From positions 103,371,235 to 103,435,234 of the forward strand of contig CM026426.1 of NCBI GenBank assembly GCA_014871385.1: a stretch of DNA of 64,000 nt. Direction: 5' to 3'. Below the pieces are notes generated by a model, which did not search any database, was not told the origin of the DNA, and saw nothing but the letters and a program-made list of their open reading frames with translations. The DNA is from Ceratodon purpureus. Lineage: Eukaryota; Streptophyta; Bryopsida; Pseudoditrichales; Ditrichaceae. This document shows, one piece after another, positions 40,390 through 50,905 of the stretch; position 1 is the stretch's first letter; every line of letters starts with the position of its first letter. The position numbers and the translations under genes are program-made.

Positions 40390-43300
40390 TTACCGCTTCT
40401 TCCGACTCAGCCGCTCATGAACAATGTGGTAGCAGCTCTGACGGCACATCCACTGGTTCCCACAGGCAGGACAGTACCACCGCCCAACATGGCCACATTC
40501 TACACATTTACGCTTCAAGGCAGAGTGCCAGTGGGAGTGGACGAGGACAGATTGGGGCTGTCGTGGAGGGGGGCAAGCAGCAGTGCGAGGTCTGGATGCA
40601 AGCCAATCAGCCACCAAGTGCTTCCCAACAGCGATCTTGAACTGCATGTGGGTTCTCATTTTCAACCCGAGACTCTCCATCCGTGAACAGTAGACAACAT
40701 ATGAATTGACCATGGTCTGGTCCACAATGAAGAAAAAGAGTTTGTGCCACCATTTGTGGCTTCGAAGCTGTGATGAATAGTTCGCACGGATTTGATCACC
40801 AACATCCACACCTCTCATGTATTCTTGATACTGGAGGAGAATAGGACTAGCAGGCACGATGAGTTGCCCCCGCATCCCTGGCACTCTTCGCAATACAACC
40901 AGTCCCGGCTCCCAGGGGCTCGCCGCGGTGCTCAAGAGGGTCACCAGGCACTTGTCCTGCCATGACACAACTCCCATGTGTCTATGGCTGTGCATACGAA
41001 TTAGCATGGAACCCCTTTCCTCTTCCTTCGTCTCCCGGTACAGACCATAGGGCAAGTTCTTACTTGCTCGCCTAACTGTACCAGTAGCCCACATGCCCGA
41101 ACACATGAGCTCGTGGAATAGGTTGACTGAAGCAAATAGGTTGTCTACCACTAAGCAGTGCCACCGGTGCTCAAGCCCCGCCACCAAGCGCATCACAACG
41201 TGGTATCCAAGCCCGTGCAAACCAAGACCCGTGCCTTCTCCGAAATACACTTCGATGTTGGATACAAACCTTGACTTCGAACTAGCTAGCACCCAGCACT
41301 TGATTCCAAACCTCACTGGTTTATCCTTCATGAACTGTCGAATAAAACAGTATTGCCCCTTGTACGGGATTACACATTCATCAACTGTTATCTCGCGTTC
41401 CAGGCTGTAAATTTCCTTCGACACCCTCACAAACATTTCTATCACCCAGCGCGTCTTCGCAATTCTGTCAAACCTTGGAGACTTCACGTCCCTGACCACC
41501 TCCCGGTTGTTCACCAAGTGCAGACACCTGAGCAGCTCCTCCCACCTAGCAAGGCTCATAATGCTGGAGATCAACGAACAGTAAACGAAGCCTTCGCTGC
41601 GCATCCAGTAGTGCCTGACGGAGGCCAATCTCTTCACTCCCATCAGTATACAAATCCCCAGCCATGCCCGGAGTTCAGGCACGGTTAGTTCCTTCCACCT
41701 TGGCCCCCCTCTCGTCCTCGCGTCGCCTGCTGCCCCGCTTCTCTCCCCCGCGTATCGGTTAGTCTCCTCGACTATCCTGGCAAGCGTTTCTGGAGTCCAA
41801 TACAGGTCGAAGACTTCTTCAGGCCTCGGCATGGAACTCGACCCTCCCTTGTACCCTGGCTCTGGGCCACAAAAATTCTCCCTACTCCCCATGAGGCTCA
41901 CTGTGTCTGCGCTCCAAGACTCTGGTCTGTAGAAAGCCTTCAGTTGATCCATGTCGAGGTGTCGCGGCAGGAAAGAGTTCTCAGTGCCGCACCAGTCCGT
42001 GAAATCCAGTGGTACAGGCCGTCTCGGGGGGACATAGTCGTGCTCATCTTCGTAATCACTTGGGATTTCGTCCTCGAATTCTGGGATCCACTCCTCCCCA
42101 GAGGAGAACGCGGCCTCGCACTGCTGCCCGTCTTCACCCCCACATCCAGCACCCTTCTCTTCATCATACATGTAGTTAGGGAGAGTCCTGCTCACCTGGG
42201 GGAAGACGCTGCGTGCTGTTGAATCCTGTGTCCCGTCTGGCACCTCCTCCTCCTCTGGCTCTGTGTACTCGTGAAGTGGGCGTGTTTTCCACCGCTCTCC
42301 CGCAGGTGCATGCTGTCCGACCCCCTCTATATCCCTGCCCAGTGCATTGCCAGCCACCGCCCCTGACCCCTGCCCCACATGTCCTGTGACCTGGTACGCC
42401 GCGGCCCCCATACCGAGTCTCCTCTTACTCCAGCCATAGCCATGGCCTCCCTCGCTCCCCTGCGCCCGCACCCCCTTCCCCGTGGCCATGCGCACGTCGG
42501 TGGCTGGAAAATGAAGCAAATCCCTGAACCCGCCCAGCTCGCAAACCACCATCAGCTTTTTAGTCTCCACATCCTCGTATTCCGCCACGACATCACCCAT
42601 TGTCCAAGACGGCGTCTCACCCGTGTGAAAAGAGTACTCGGAGAGGAACCTATTCGGGATGAGAACCGCCCATCCCGCATGCTGCAAATCCCACTCTCCA
42701 TAGCCAGACGCCACATCTCCTCGGGGATTACCTCCACGTATTGTCTCTTCTCCAACTCCTCTACCCCCTGTCAAGGGCGTTGTCGCAGTCCACACCGGCT
42801 CCTCGTAAACATGCTCTGAGAATTCCATGTTCATTGTGCCCATACTGTCGCACGTCTGTTGTGATTCGGGCGCCTGGTAGCACTGCAGCACATCCCAGAT
42901 GTCGGCATCAGCGTCCTCCTTCTCCTGCAGCTTGAAATCTAATGTCCTCCGTGCTCGTGTGGTTACTCCTACCCCCGGATTTGGCCTGATGATGGTCGGT
43001 GGCTTCCAATTGTTAGGCTTTCTTGGTTTTCCAGCCTTCCCCTTCCCCTTCTCCTCTTTCGTTAGCCTTTTCTTCCTCCGCCCTGCAACGATTTCACACA
43101 CAGTAGCCAATTAGTCCAGTGTGCAAACTAATTGCACAGTGCCCCTTTCATTGAGTCCCCGTCCCAGTGCTCCTTCCCCTGTCCCACCGCTCCTTCCCCT
43201 GCCCCACATTCTCCGCAGCCCCAGCTCATACATACAAATAATCTTCAAAAATCACATAAACTCTCACCTGCTTCCCTTGCCCTCGGCTGCACGCACTCCA

Positions 43301-45586
43301 CAACTCCGGCGATGTCCACATCTTCCTCGCCCGGTGCTGTGGCTTTCTTCTTCCCTCCCCGTGGCCCCCTCTTCACTGCCTCGGTGGGAATTCCCGCAGA
43401 AGGATCCCCTTGGGCGTCCTGAAGTACCCCCGGGACTTCCTTCCGCTTCCTGGCACCCCTCGGCTTCGGTGGAGGCTTCGCTCTGTCGTCTGCAACCGTC
43501 CCCTCCCCCTGTGGACCATCAACTTTAGCCTTCTCCCTCGGTCGGCGAGGCCTTGCCACCTTCGGCACTCCCTCCGCTGCCACATGTTCGCCCTCGTTTA
43601 TATTAGCCTGAATCGCTTTTTTGTTTCTTCTGCGCTGCTCCGGTGGCTTCCTCAAGCACACCGTTTCCTCTGCTCCCAAGGACCCCGTCTTCCCACTGTC
43701 TCCCGCCACAGGTCCTGCAGGGGCCTCCCCCTTCTTTTTCCTCCTCTGCCTTGGTTTCTTCTCGCTCGGTATGTCTCCCAATCCCCCCGGCACTGCAATC
43801 GCAGGTTGCTTTCGAGGGCGACCACGTCCCCTTTTCTGCGCCACCACCTCCACCTCGATACCCTTCAACTGCTGGCTGATCTCCACCACCTGCTACAAAC
43901 ACACCCCCAACATCCCCCACCCCCCCCACAGCACCTAAACCGTCAGCAATTTCTTACCAATCCAGCACTCGTGATAGATAACCCTGCTTGGGCCAACCTA
44001 AACTCCTACCAAGGCTCGGTTCCACAAACAATGACACATACAAAACTGAAAAATAACCGGATCCCCACACAATATCCCAATAAAAGGCAAGAAGACTGGA
44101 CATCTTCTCAATTCACATGGATTCACATGATTCTGGCTGTACAAGGAATAGTTTCGAACTGATTGACATTGTGTGCAAATAGATCCAAGTATATGCACAT
44201 CCCAGACCCAGTGGCTCACACACCCATTGCCTCCCCTCCAGAATAAGAGTAAACCACCCCCACACACAAGAGTCACACTCACACTGACTGAGCAGAGAGG
44301 CACGACCATAATTCCCAAACAGGAGAAGATTACTTCACGAATTCAGTGTAATTAGATTAGTGCTCCATACTGCCAAACCAAATTACCCAATCGCAGACAG
44401 CACAAAACTCACGCATCCAAATGTAAATGTTCACCCAGCGCATATATATGAGCGGGCTCAGCAGCTGATCCCGACAAGCACTGGGAGTCACCAATCAAAT
44501 GCAAGCTCACCAGCTGATGTCCATCTCGACATTGAGATCGACCAGCCATAACTAGAATGCACGATCAGTGAATGAGCAGTCAGAAATCACAACAAACAGC
44601 AGGCTGATCGAAAAGAGGCACAATGGTGTGAGAGTCTCAACACATGTGTGCAAACAGATCCAAGAGCATACCACAAGCATCCTTACTCTACATGGGTCCA
44701 GGGCTGTGCAAGAATTCAGACAACAAAATCCGCCACAAATTCTGCTCTACAGATGAGGAAAATTCAGACACAGCATACTCCAAGAAACCACAACGTCTGT
44801 ACAGCAAGGACGGCAACCAAGTTGACACATATGAATGTAACCTTCAATTCAACCCTAAACCACAGGGACTCACTGCTACATGTTCACAGAATCCGGATTC
44901 ACAGACTGTTCCCCTGCACATGGGGTAAAAGATACTGTGGACCGAAAAACGACCCTGATCCACCAACCCAACCCGAAAACCCTGATCTAAAAACCCCCAA
45001 ACATTGTACAACCCTAAAACCCATACTTACCTGCTCTTCGAAGAGTCTTACGCCCACCATGTCCGGCGTCACCCTCGCCATGGTGTGGGCTGGTGGCGCA
45101 GAATCCCCCACCACCATCGACTCCGGTGTCTGCATCTGATGCGCCCGCGCCAGCTTCTTCAACGACAACCTGGCGGTGGACTCCATACCTCCGGAAGTTG
45201 TGATTCTTCAAGAGCCTTGAAACAAAGTCGGGAAATTTTTGCCTCTCCTTCCAACCGAGTAGTCTCGCAGCATGCCGATACCACAAGTACCGAAGTCTCT
45301 CGCCCTCTTCAAACTGCCCTTTTCGAAACCAAGTCCTGGGTCGCGGCTCCGACAACAGCCGATCCGCTTCTAACAGCGCAATAATCTTGGAAGCTGTCGC
45401 CTCCGAACGCCCTTGCCCTATCAGCCAAGACCGCAGATACTCCACACCAACCTCCCTCTCCGAAATCTCAGACTTCGTGAGCGCCTCTTGGTTCTCCATC
45501 AAACAACAGATCCACAGCATCCAGCGTCCAGGCAATACCCTGAAGCCTCCCTCAATCACCCACCCCCACGCGGATTTCTGTGCCAT
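40390..45586 (-). CDS. piggyBac transposase with AT-hook, three exons
   Basis: Exons 45586-45170, 43889-43268 and 43082-40390 join in phase (donors CAG/GTTGTC and GCAG/GTGAGA, acceptors TAGCAG and TTGCAG) for 1,243 aa. Exon 1: unknown N-terminal domain (VEYLRSWLIGQGRSEATAS, WYRHAARLLGWKERQKF). Exon 2: basic, with the AT-hook KRGRGRPRK and more Arg/Lys-Pro clusters. Exon 3: an acidic region, then the DDE_Tnp_1_7-type domain with LRAWLGICILMGVKRL, REITVDECVIPYKG (Asp codon 41380-41382), HCLVVDNLFAS (Asp 41143-41145) and YMRGVDVGDQI (Asp 40804-40806; a further Asp 40795-40797), the DDD/D set. It ends in a Cys/His-rich domain (CVECG, YCPACG, CRQSCYH). Another donor at 45031 would be out of phase. 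Typical piggyBac transposases are about 600 aa. All motifs are present, so it may be active. Confidence 0.88.
43890..45169. other. first intron of the piggyBac transposase gene
   Basis: About 1.28 kb, rich in CA and CACAC on the plus strand. Short open frames on both strands only. A second possible donor (GCAG/GTAAGTATG at 45031) is a stronger consensus than the one used at 45170 but breaks phase with exon 2, so alternative splicing or an unseen exon is possible. Confidence 0.5.
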
Positions 45587-46094
45587 CGTCGCACACTGGA
45601 TACTCAAAAGCAATTCAATTCCCTCATTGAAGAGGCGATCACCGCCACTGCTAGCAATCTCTACTCCCTACCGTCATTTCAAGAATCAGCCCCATCGATT
45701 TGAGAGCTCCCTTCCCTGAACCCGAAAGCACACTCTTGAAGCCGAGGGAGGGAAGAGCTGTTGGATCCAATGCTCCCTGGTGCGAGAGCCTAGAGTAGGC
45801 TAACCGCTTTGTCACCTGTCGGACAGGTCATTTTCCCAGGATTGGAATACGAAGTGTCAGGAGATCCGATGCGTAGATTCAGGGGGACTGTTCACTGTGT
45901 ATCACAGGGAATACGTAGAATACGACATTTGAGGCTGTCCACAGGGCGCGTTTGATTTTTTTATTTAAAAAAAAAAATTCATTCATGATCCTCACCCAAG
46001 TGCCCACAATTTCTCTTTGGCACCAACATGCAAATACAATGAATAAGTGCCCTTAAACTACTGAATACAACAAGCCGCAGCCCATATGGGGCTG

Positions 46095-46114
46095 CAACAT
46101 CCTAAAGGGGTTAA
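46095..46114 (-). repeat. right piggyBac TIR and TTAA target
   Basis: CAACATCCTAAAGGGG then TTAA. Immediately inside, GCAGCCC (46077-46083) pairs with GGGCTGC (46089-46095) around a 5-base loop. The subterminal repeat lies at 45992-46003. Confidence 0.9.
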
Positions 46115-48860
46115 TTGATTGTAGCTTTGTTAGGTCTGTACAAAGCTGGGGGAGGTTTCATAGTGGGTTCAATTTGCTTAATTTTTTTAGTTTGATACTC
46201 TTTGGCATAGTGACCATACTGCATATACTGTAAATTTTTTTTGCTGGACACCACTGACTAACTTAGGAAGAAAGGCAGCTGAGATTACTCTGCAGCTTTG
46301 TTTGTGCTTAATTTGTGGGTTTGATGAGTTTAATTTTTTCAGTTTGATATTGTGTAGGACAATGACTAATGTGCTTAATTTGTGAGTTCAATTCGTTTAA
46401 TTTTTTCAGTTTGATACTCTTTGATGTACTTAATTTGTATGATGGATCAATGTATTTAAAGACTGAACTGTAGTGGGAGGGTTTTGTTGATTGTAGGAGC
46501 TGCCGGTGGATGTGGTGGATATAGCTCGTTCTATGCAAACCTTATATGCCATTGATACTAAATTGGGTGAGTTTCTTCATGGAATTGGCTATTTGATTCT
46601 AAGTGCTTTATCTTTTCTAAAAATCGCATGGAAGCAGAGGTTTAAAGAATATTGCTTCGTCTTATTCTTCTTTGAAACCAAATTCATGTGGATGTGACAA
46701 AAATTGAAATTGTATCTCGTTAGTTGCACTTTTCTTTCATGAGTAGGGCATAGAGATTGGTAAGATTTTTCTTTTTGTCAAGTTTTTGTTACTTGAATTG
46801 GCTTTCAGCTTTTGGTGTTGCTCTATGGTTGTAATTATGAGTCCCTTTGTCTGCCCTTTATCTGTTCCTTTGTCCCCTTTAGCTAGATATTTGGAAATAT
46901 AATTTGATGTCATCCTGAATATTTCAAGTTCATACCTTGTTGATTGTCTTCAGATGTCATTTTACAATGCATTTATATTGTTCATTAAGTTTCTACTAGT
47001 CTATCCAGTGAAGTCCTTAAGTTATCTATGCTTCATGGTGCATAGTTTTGAATTCATGCTTTCTAGAATGAAAGGATGCTTGGAAAAGATTGGGGTTTTG
47101 CTGGAACTTTGAATCTTGGGTTTAAGGTTACAGCAGGGAGCTTTGAAGCTTGGAGTTTGCCTTATTGTTGCAAAATTATGGAAGCACTGAGGTAACATTT
47201 TAGCTAAATCATTGTTTCAATCAGACTTTAGTTTTCTTTTTGCTTATCTAATTAAAACGTGTTTGAGAAATCATTAAAATCTTCAACTGTATTTAAAACT
47301 TGTCATTTTTAAATTTGCCTAATTATATACTTATTCTTTCATTCATGTCTGCTTAGATTAGACTCTCTTTCAACAACGTTACTATGTTGCCGCTTCTAGC
47401 TCATCTTCTCCTTTTACCGACTCTGGCATCCACTTCAAAAACGCTAGTTCTCTCTTCAAGTTTAGGGTCAGCAATTGAGATCTCTGATGCTGAAGAGTCA
47501 CAAATGCATCTTCCTCCAAACATGAGGACAAATAATATTAAATTTGTAAAATTCTTTTAGTCAATTCATATTTATAGTTGCTATTATTTTGTAATTAGAA
47601 ATTTCACATGTCATTCATTAGAGTATGTGATAATGTATATTTCTTAGTATTATATTTATATAATACTTATTAATAAAATTCTATTATGTTTTTATATGGT
47701 GTAGAGGAAGGTTTACCTATTACAAGCTTCGGGACTCATTTCTGGTTTCCTCAAAGGCATGAGGACCTGGAAGACATTTTCCAAGTCTTTGAATGTCGGC
47801 ATGGAGACTGTACTCGCAAGTTCAAGAACTTGAAGAAACTTGAAGAATCATTGTGGACACGTGAAGAAAAAACACCATCTTTTTATTGAGAATACTGAAC
47901 TAGGGAGGCTAAGAACAAATCACCGACATCGTATTCGAGATCATAAGAGAATGAATTTCAAGATCATGGGAAATGTGGAGTAGCGGCTTCGAAAAATTCA
48001 TGGTCAACAAGTGGAGGTTTGGAAAAAAAAGGCTGTCACTTTATGGAATGATATTGAAGAAAATGCAGAAGATAGTGAGCCACTCTCTAAACCTCTTCTC
48101 TATAGCTTTCTTGATTCAAAGAAGGTAAATATTCTTGGAACTAGTGAATGAGGTATTGACTTGATTGATTCTGAGAAATGGACTTCATTGGAGACAAATG
48201 ATGTTTTCCCGCAAAAAATGACAACTATGAGGGCATTGAAATATGAAAACTTAATGGAAAAGGGAGGATTTACCACTAAATCCTAATCTTCACAACTCCA
48301 CCAAAGTCCTACAAAACCCAACTCAACCAAGGCTGGAAACATACAAAATACAAGTAAAAGGAGGCCAAATTTGTGTAGATCAAAGCAGAACAGCCCAATA
48401 CAATGGTGCAGCTCCTCCTAACAGCTCTCAGATCTCCCTGGCTCTACCTGCTCTAATGTAGAATGAATACAGAAAACCCTTTACCTATCTCTTAAACTCC
48501 CTAAAAACTGGCGGAACATATCCAGTGGATGATAGTAGAGTTCATCTAGGTCGATGATGGATGTCAGCGTAAGATACCTTATGACATCCTAGAAAGTGAC
48601 TAAAATGCTTAAAAACCACACCAAAATGCTCAAAATCAGCTTTGAGCTTTTAAAAACAGCACACTTTATATTCACTTCTCAATGATCACATTTTGCACTT
48701 TGTGGTCTACTTTATTATGCTCTCCTTCTATAGTCCACTTGAATGTTGGTGACAACCTCTATTACAGGGTTCTCGGCCTCGATTGAGAGCTCAAACGGTT
48801 CCCATGTTTGTATAGTGCCAGTTCGGTATTGCTGATGAATTCGTCAGGTACGACTTTGAG
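46115..48860 (+). other. unrecognised host-like fragments
   Basis: AT-rich sequence with plus-strand pieces that look exonic: ELPVDVVDIARSMQTLYAID (about 46498-46560, followed by GGTGAG), QQRYYVAASSSSSPFTDSG (about 47370-47430) and EEGLPITSFGTHFWFPQRHE to EESLWTREEKTPSFY (47704-47889). After a stop comes RLRKIHGQQVEVWKKKAV to LLYSFLDSKK (about 47981-48124, followed by GTAAAT). I do not recognise the family. From 48290 to 48860 there is a pyrimidine-rich, LTR-like stretch (GGAGGATTTACCACTAAATC) reminiscent of the LTR edge at 25514. This locus surrounds the piggyBac target site. Confidence 0.3.
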
Positions 48861-48866
48861 GGTGAT

Positions 48867-49456
48867 TTAGATTAGCATTTTGGTGCAGGTAGGTTTACCA
48901 GCATTAAATCCCGGAACCCAAGGTTGCATAATACATGTGCCCCATTTGGACAAGTGTGGTGTAAGCATGAGGAGCTTCTGCGTCGTCGTTTCTTCTGATG
49001 TTGTAATCTGAAAGAAAGCGTGTCCAAGTTCTCTTCCTGTATAACATTCACCATGCACCTCCTTAGCAATCGCAGTAATCCACTCACGTAGAGCTGGGGC
49101 TGGCACATGGCCTTCCACGAAGTAAGCGATTACTACTTTCTTCTAGAAAAAATCCATCTCCTTCTGAATCTTCTCCTTACACAGAGTGACCTTGCACAAA
49201 TCCGTCGTGATCAGAAATCTGGCCCTGCTCCTCTCGACCCCAATTGGCAGTGATTCTCCTTGGGACGCTTTCGTGGGGTGTATGGATGCGAATTGGCCCA
49301 GATGTTAGTCGACGCGACCAATTTGGGCTCGACGGCTTCATGACGCTTCAGCTTTTCCGCCAACACTTGGTCGTCGCTGGCGGTCTGTTTGATCGGGGCG
49401 TGTGCAAGGTGGGTCTTGAGCGTCGCCGCGTAGCTAGAGGTGGTCGATTCCTCCAT
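48867..49456 (-). pseudogene. LINE ORF1-like (DUF4283-type) fragment
   Basis: Minus strand: MEESTTSSYAATLKTHLAHA (49456 downward) leads to KENHCQLGSRGAGPDF. After a frame change comes VEGHVPAPALREWITAIAKE, then GRELGHAFFQITTSEETTTQ and WGTCIMQPWVPGFNAGKPT. The L/F-ring-x-F-x-F...W.P.F pattern is that of DUF4283 domains found in plant LINE ORF1 and derived proteins. No reverse transcriptase is nearby. Truncated and frameshifted. Confidence 0.45.
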
Positions 49457-50905
49457 GTTCGTGGTTGGTGACTGTCTTGTACCGCTCGCAAATGGGCTGT
49501 CCTAATGCAAATGTCTTCAACGAGCGAGATCCCAGTCCGCATTGGTGGAAATACTAACTCTCCCTTGACACACAGACGCAGCCCTAGCAGTAGATGAGAA
49601 CAGATTACGGAAACCGATTACGAAAAAAACTCGAAGGCGGAAAACAAAGTAGATTTGAGGCAAACCCTAAATTTTCTCCACGCTGGTTGCCAACTTTCTT
49701 CACCGATTCTTCTGAGGAGCTTGAATGCGATGTAGATGAGAGTTGGAACGTTAATGCATTGAGTAACGCCGATCTACTACTAAGGCAATAATGTGAGCAT
49801 TAGCTGGCATCGATTGATCCCCGCATTGACTCGTGGCGCTCTCGGAGCCTCATTGCGCCCTCCCATAAATTCGACGTTTATAGATTTTGAGGGCCGTAGA
49901 ATTGGAACTTCGATGCTGGAATGATGATGTGGTGATGTTATCATATCTTATGCGTATTGCCAACCTGGGGAACAAGCACTAGTGGGAATGCATGCCAAGA
50001 ACACCTGAATGGTCACCGAAATTTGAGCCAAATCTGGAATTTCCTTTTGGTGTTCATGAAACACTGTTCGGTGTAAACCGGCACTGACACTTGCCAAAAT
50101 CAGGTCATCGGAAATGAAGTTCACGAAAGTGGTCCCCACGAAGTTTCGGGTATTCCTGGCAATGCTCACGAGAGTCACGCTGCCTTTTTGCGAGGGTAAT
50201 TTGGAAGGACTGCTCATCGTAGTAAATCCACAGATGACAGATCCAGAGGATGAAGGTCGCCTCTGTACGTTCATCAATTTACGTGCATCTGGTGAATCGG
50301 TTTCACCTGGGGGGAATTCAAATAACCGGTGCGGCGATGTTGAGGACCTCTGACATCGTAACCGAACCGGATTAGTTATATACCCGCCGCCAGATACCCT
50401 TTTCTCTACCATTGAGGCCCGTAATTGGTATCCGACGTCATTGAGTAGTATCCGGCCCAAACCTGTTATCCGGTTTATTAGATATCTATACCCTTATCCA
50501 TCCCAGGACTGATATTTGCGTGACTTTGTAGAGCTGGATATCAATAACCAATCCATCCGGGTATATATGACGTGGAAACGGGACTGGGTGCGTTACTGTC
50601 GGTAGTACGATTCTAATTTTCTGCAGCATAGCCGCATTGTCGGTTTAGATTATTCATTTCTATATATGCTCCCCGCAGAATGTTGTAGACCAGACTAAAA
50701 CGCATGCAGCATGGCTCTTCGACCATAATAAGAAGCGGTCTACACAGGGAATAAATCACTAATTCCAAATGCAGAATTTGCACTTTTATTGCATAGATGA
50801 GTAAACATCGAAGTATTCATACGAAGATAAGTAATGCCCTTCCTGAAGAGGGCTGCTCTTATCTACAATATGATCTTTAAGTCGTCACTTGGCTTGTATG
50901 CGCAA
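49457..50905. other. spacer left of the CACTA genes
   Basis: About 1.4 kb. A minus-strand frame (49948-50460, 170 codons) and shorter plus-strand frames show no domain. From 50340 to 50560 there are repeated GATATC/CCGG and TATCCGG words, possibly a small decayed element. I looked for a CACTA terminus here (a CACTA occurs at about 50757) without convincing TIR pairing. Confidence 0.4.

Larger units (their letters stand above)
32642..46110 (-). mobile_element. 13.5-kb piggyBac element carrying host genes
   Basis: Perfect 16-bp terminal inverted repeats: CCCCTTTAGGATGTTG at 32642-32657 and CAACATCCTAAAGGGG at 46095-46110. Each is flanked by TTAA (32638-32641 and 46111-46114), the invariant piggyBac target. 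Subterminal 12-bp inverted repeats GCACTTGGGTGA (32725-32736) and TCACCCAAGTGC (45992-46003) lie 83 and 107 bp from the tips, an asymmetric layout like the classic piggyBac internal repeats. Inside, all on the minus strand, are an intact transposase gene, an intact B3 gene and a patchwork of PRP22 and GH3 pieces. Perfect ends, perfect TSD and open transposase suggest a recent insertion. Autonomous piggyBacs are usually 2-3 kb, so the size is exceptional. Confidence 0.9.

Noticed and set aside
45031-45169. Extension of piggyBac exon 1 to the stronger donor at 45031
   Set aside because: It would enter exon 2 out of phase, whereas the donor at 45170 keeps phase through all three exons.
46498-48124. 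A definable host gene right of the piggyBac
   Set aside because: Several exon-like pieces exist but stops intervene and no family is recognised, so it is listed only as host-like fragments.
50740-50800. CACTAATTCC near 50757 as the left terminus of the intact CACTA element
   Set aside because: No matching inverted copy was found on the right of Tnp2, and the sequence lacks the usual CACTACAA start.
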